Assembly (NCBI GenBank): GCA_023231265.1
Contig: JALNVT010000180.1
Span: 1-5,188, forward strand
Direction of reading: 5' to 3'
Length of the DNA: 5,188 nucleotides
Source: Sphaerochaetaceae bacterium
GTDB taxonomy: Bacteria; Spirochaetota; Spirochaetia; Sphaerochaetales; Sphaerochaetaceae
Below, in pieces: positions 5,089 through 5,188 of the stretch. The notes under the pieces are model-generated. The model was not told the origin of the DNA and searched no databases. It worked only from the letters and a program-made list of their open reading frames with translations. The position numbers were made by a program, and so were the translations under genes. Every line of letters starts with the position of its first letter. Position 1 is the first letter of the stretch.

Positions 5089-5188
5089 AAAACATCTCTG
5101 AGGGTATTTACGCAACTGGGCAATGCCCTTATTATGGTATCTACTAATTGTAACAAAAAATATCATATCAATAACTCAAATTATAAAA

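Larger units (their letters stand above)
4674..5188. other. Long non-coding stretch upstream of the ABC operon
   Basis: These 515 bases contain no convincing gene. One 63-codon minus-strand frame (4930-4739) starts with GTG, lacks a ribosome-binding site and resembles nothing I know, so I treat it as chance. The stretch holds the operon's leader, two candidate promoters, a nested hairpin at 4815-4854, TTGATAT palindromes, a GGGC-AAT-GCCC inverted repeat at 5118-5128 that stands out as GC-rich, and a 13-codon frame (5038-4997) preceded by AAAAGGG. No T-box, SAM, lysine or other riboswitch core that I know is recognisable. The right-hand part may belong to the control or 3' region of a gene outside the window. 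Confidence 0.6.

Overview
This is an AT-rich window in which every supported gene lies on the minus strand, so transcription runs from high to low coordinates. The strong GGAG/AGGT ribosome-binding sites, low GC, sigma70-like promoters, hairpin-plus-U-run terminators and a lipoprotein-type solute-binding protein suggest a low-GC bacterium. A Firmicutes/Clostridia-like anaerobe is my first guess; Fusobacteria or Spirochaetes are possible. No rRNA, tRNA or phylogenetic marker is present, so this is inference only.

Layout in transcription order. (1) 5188-4674 is about 515 bases without a credible gene. It holds candidate promoters, several inverted repeats and the leader of the next operon. (2) 4673-2316 is a complete polar amino-acid ABC importer operon: binding lipoprotein, membrane permease and ATPase. 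The first two genes overlap by 22 nt, 7 nt separate the last two, and an intrinsic terminator follows at 2303-2279. (3) 2141-1539 is a cytosolic DsbA/FrnE-like thiol oxidoreductase with a CPYC site. It has its own promoter region containing two TACA...TGTA palindromes, and a probable terminator. (4) 1405-845 and 725-171 are two tandem paralogues of the manganese exporter MntP. Each has its own promoter of matching geometry (TTGAAT, 17 nt, TAYACT, about 28 nt to the ATG). The second copy has diverged at two positions in conserved motifs. (5) 145-17 encodes a hydrophobic tail resembling the extreme C-terminus of a TRAP-transporter large permease (DctM), apparently a gene remnant. A ribosome-binding site at the left edge announces another gene outside the window.

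The units look functionally separate: amino-acid uptake, thiol redox and manganese efflux. Manganese efflux and FrnE-type proteins both belong to metal/oxidative stress biology, but nothing here ties them into one system. I see no mobile element, CRISPR array, phage gene or clearly new multi-gene system. The most notable points are the diverged tandem mntP pair with duplicated promoters, the possible dctM remnant abutting it, and the palindromic operator in front of the FrnE-like gene.
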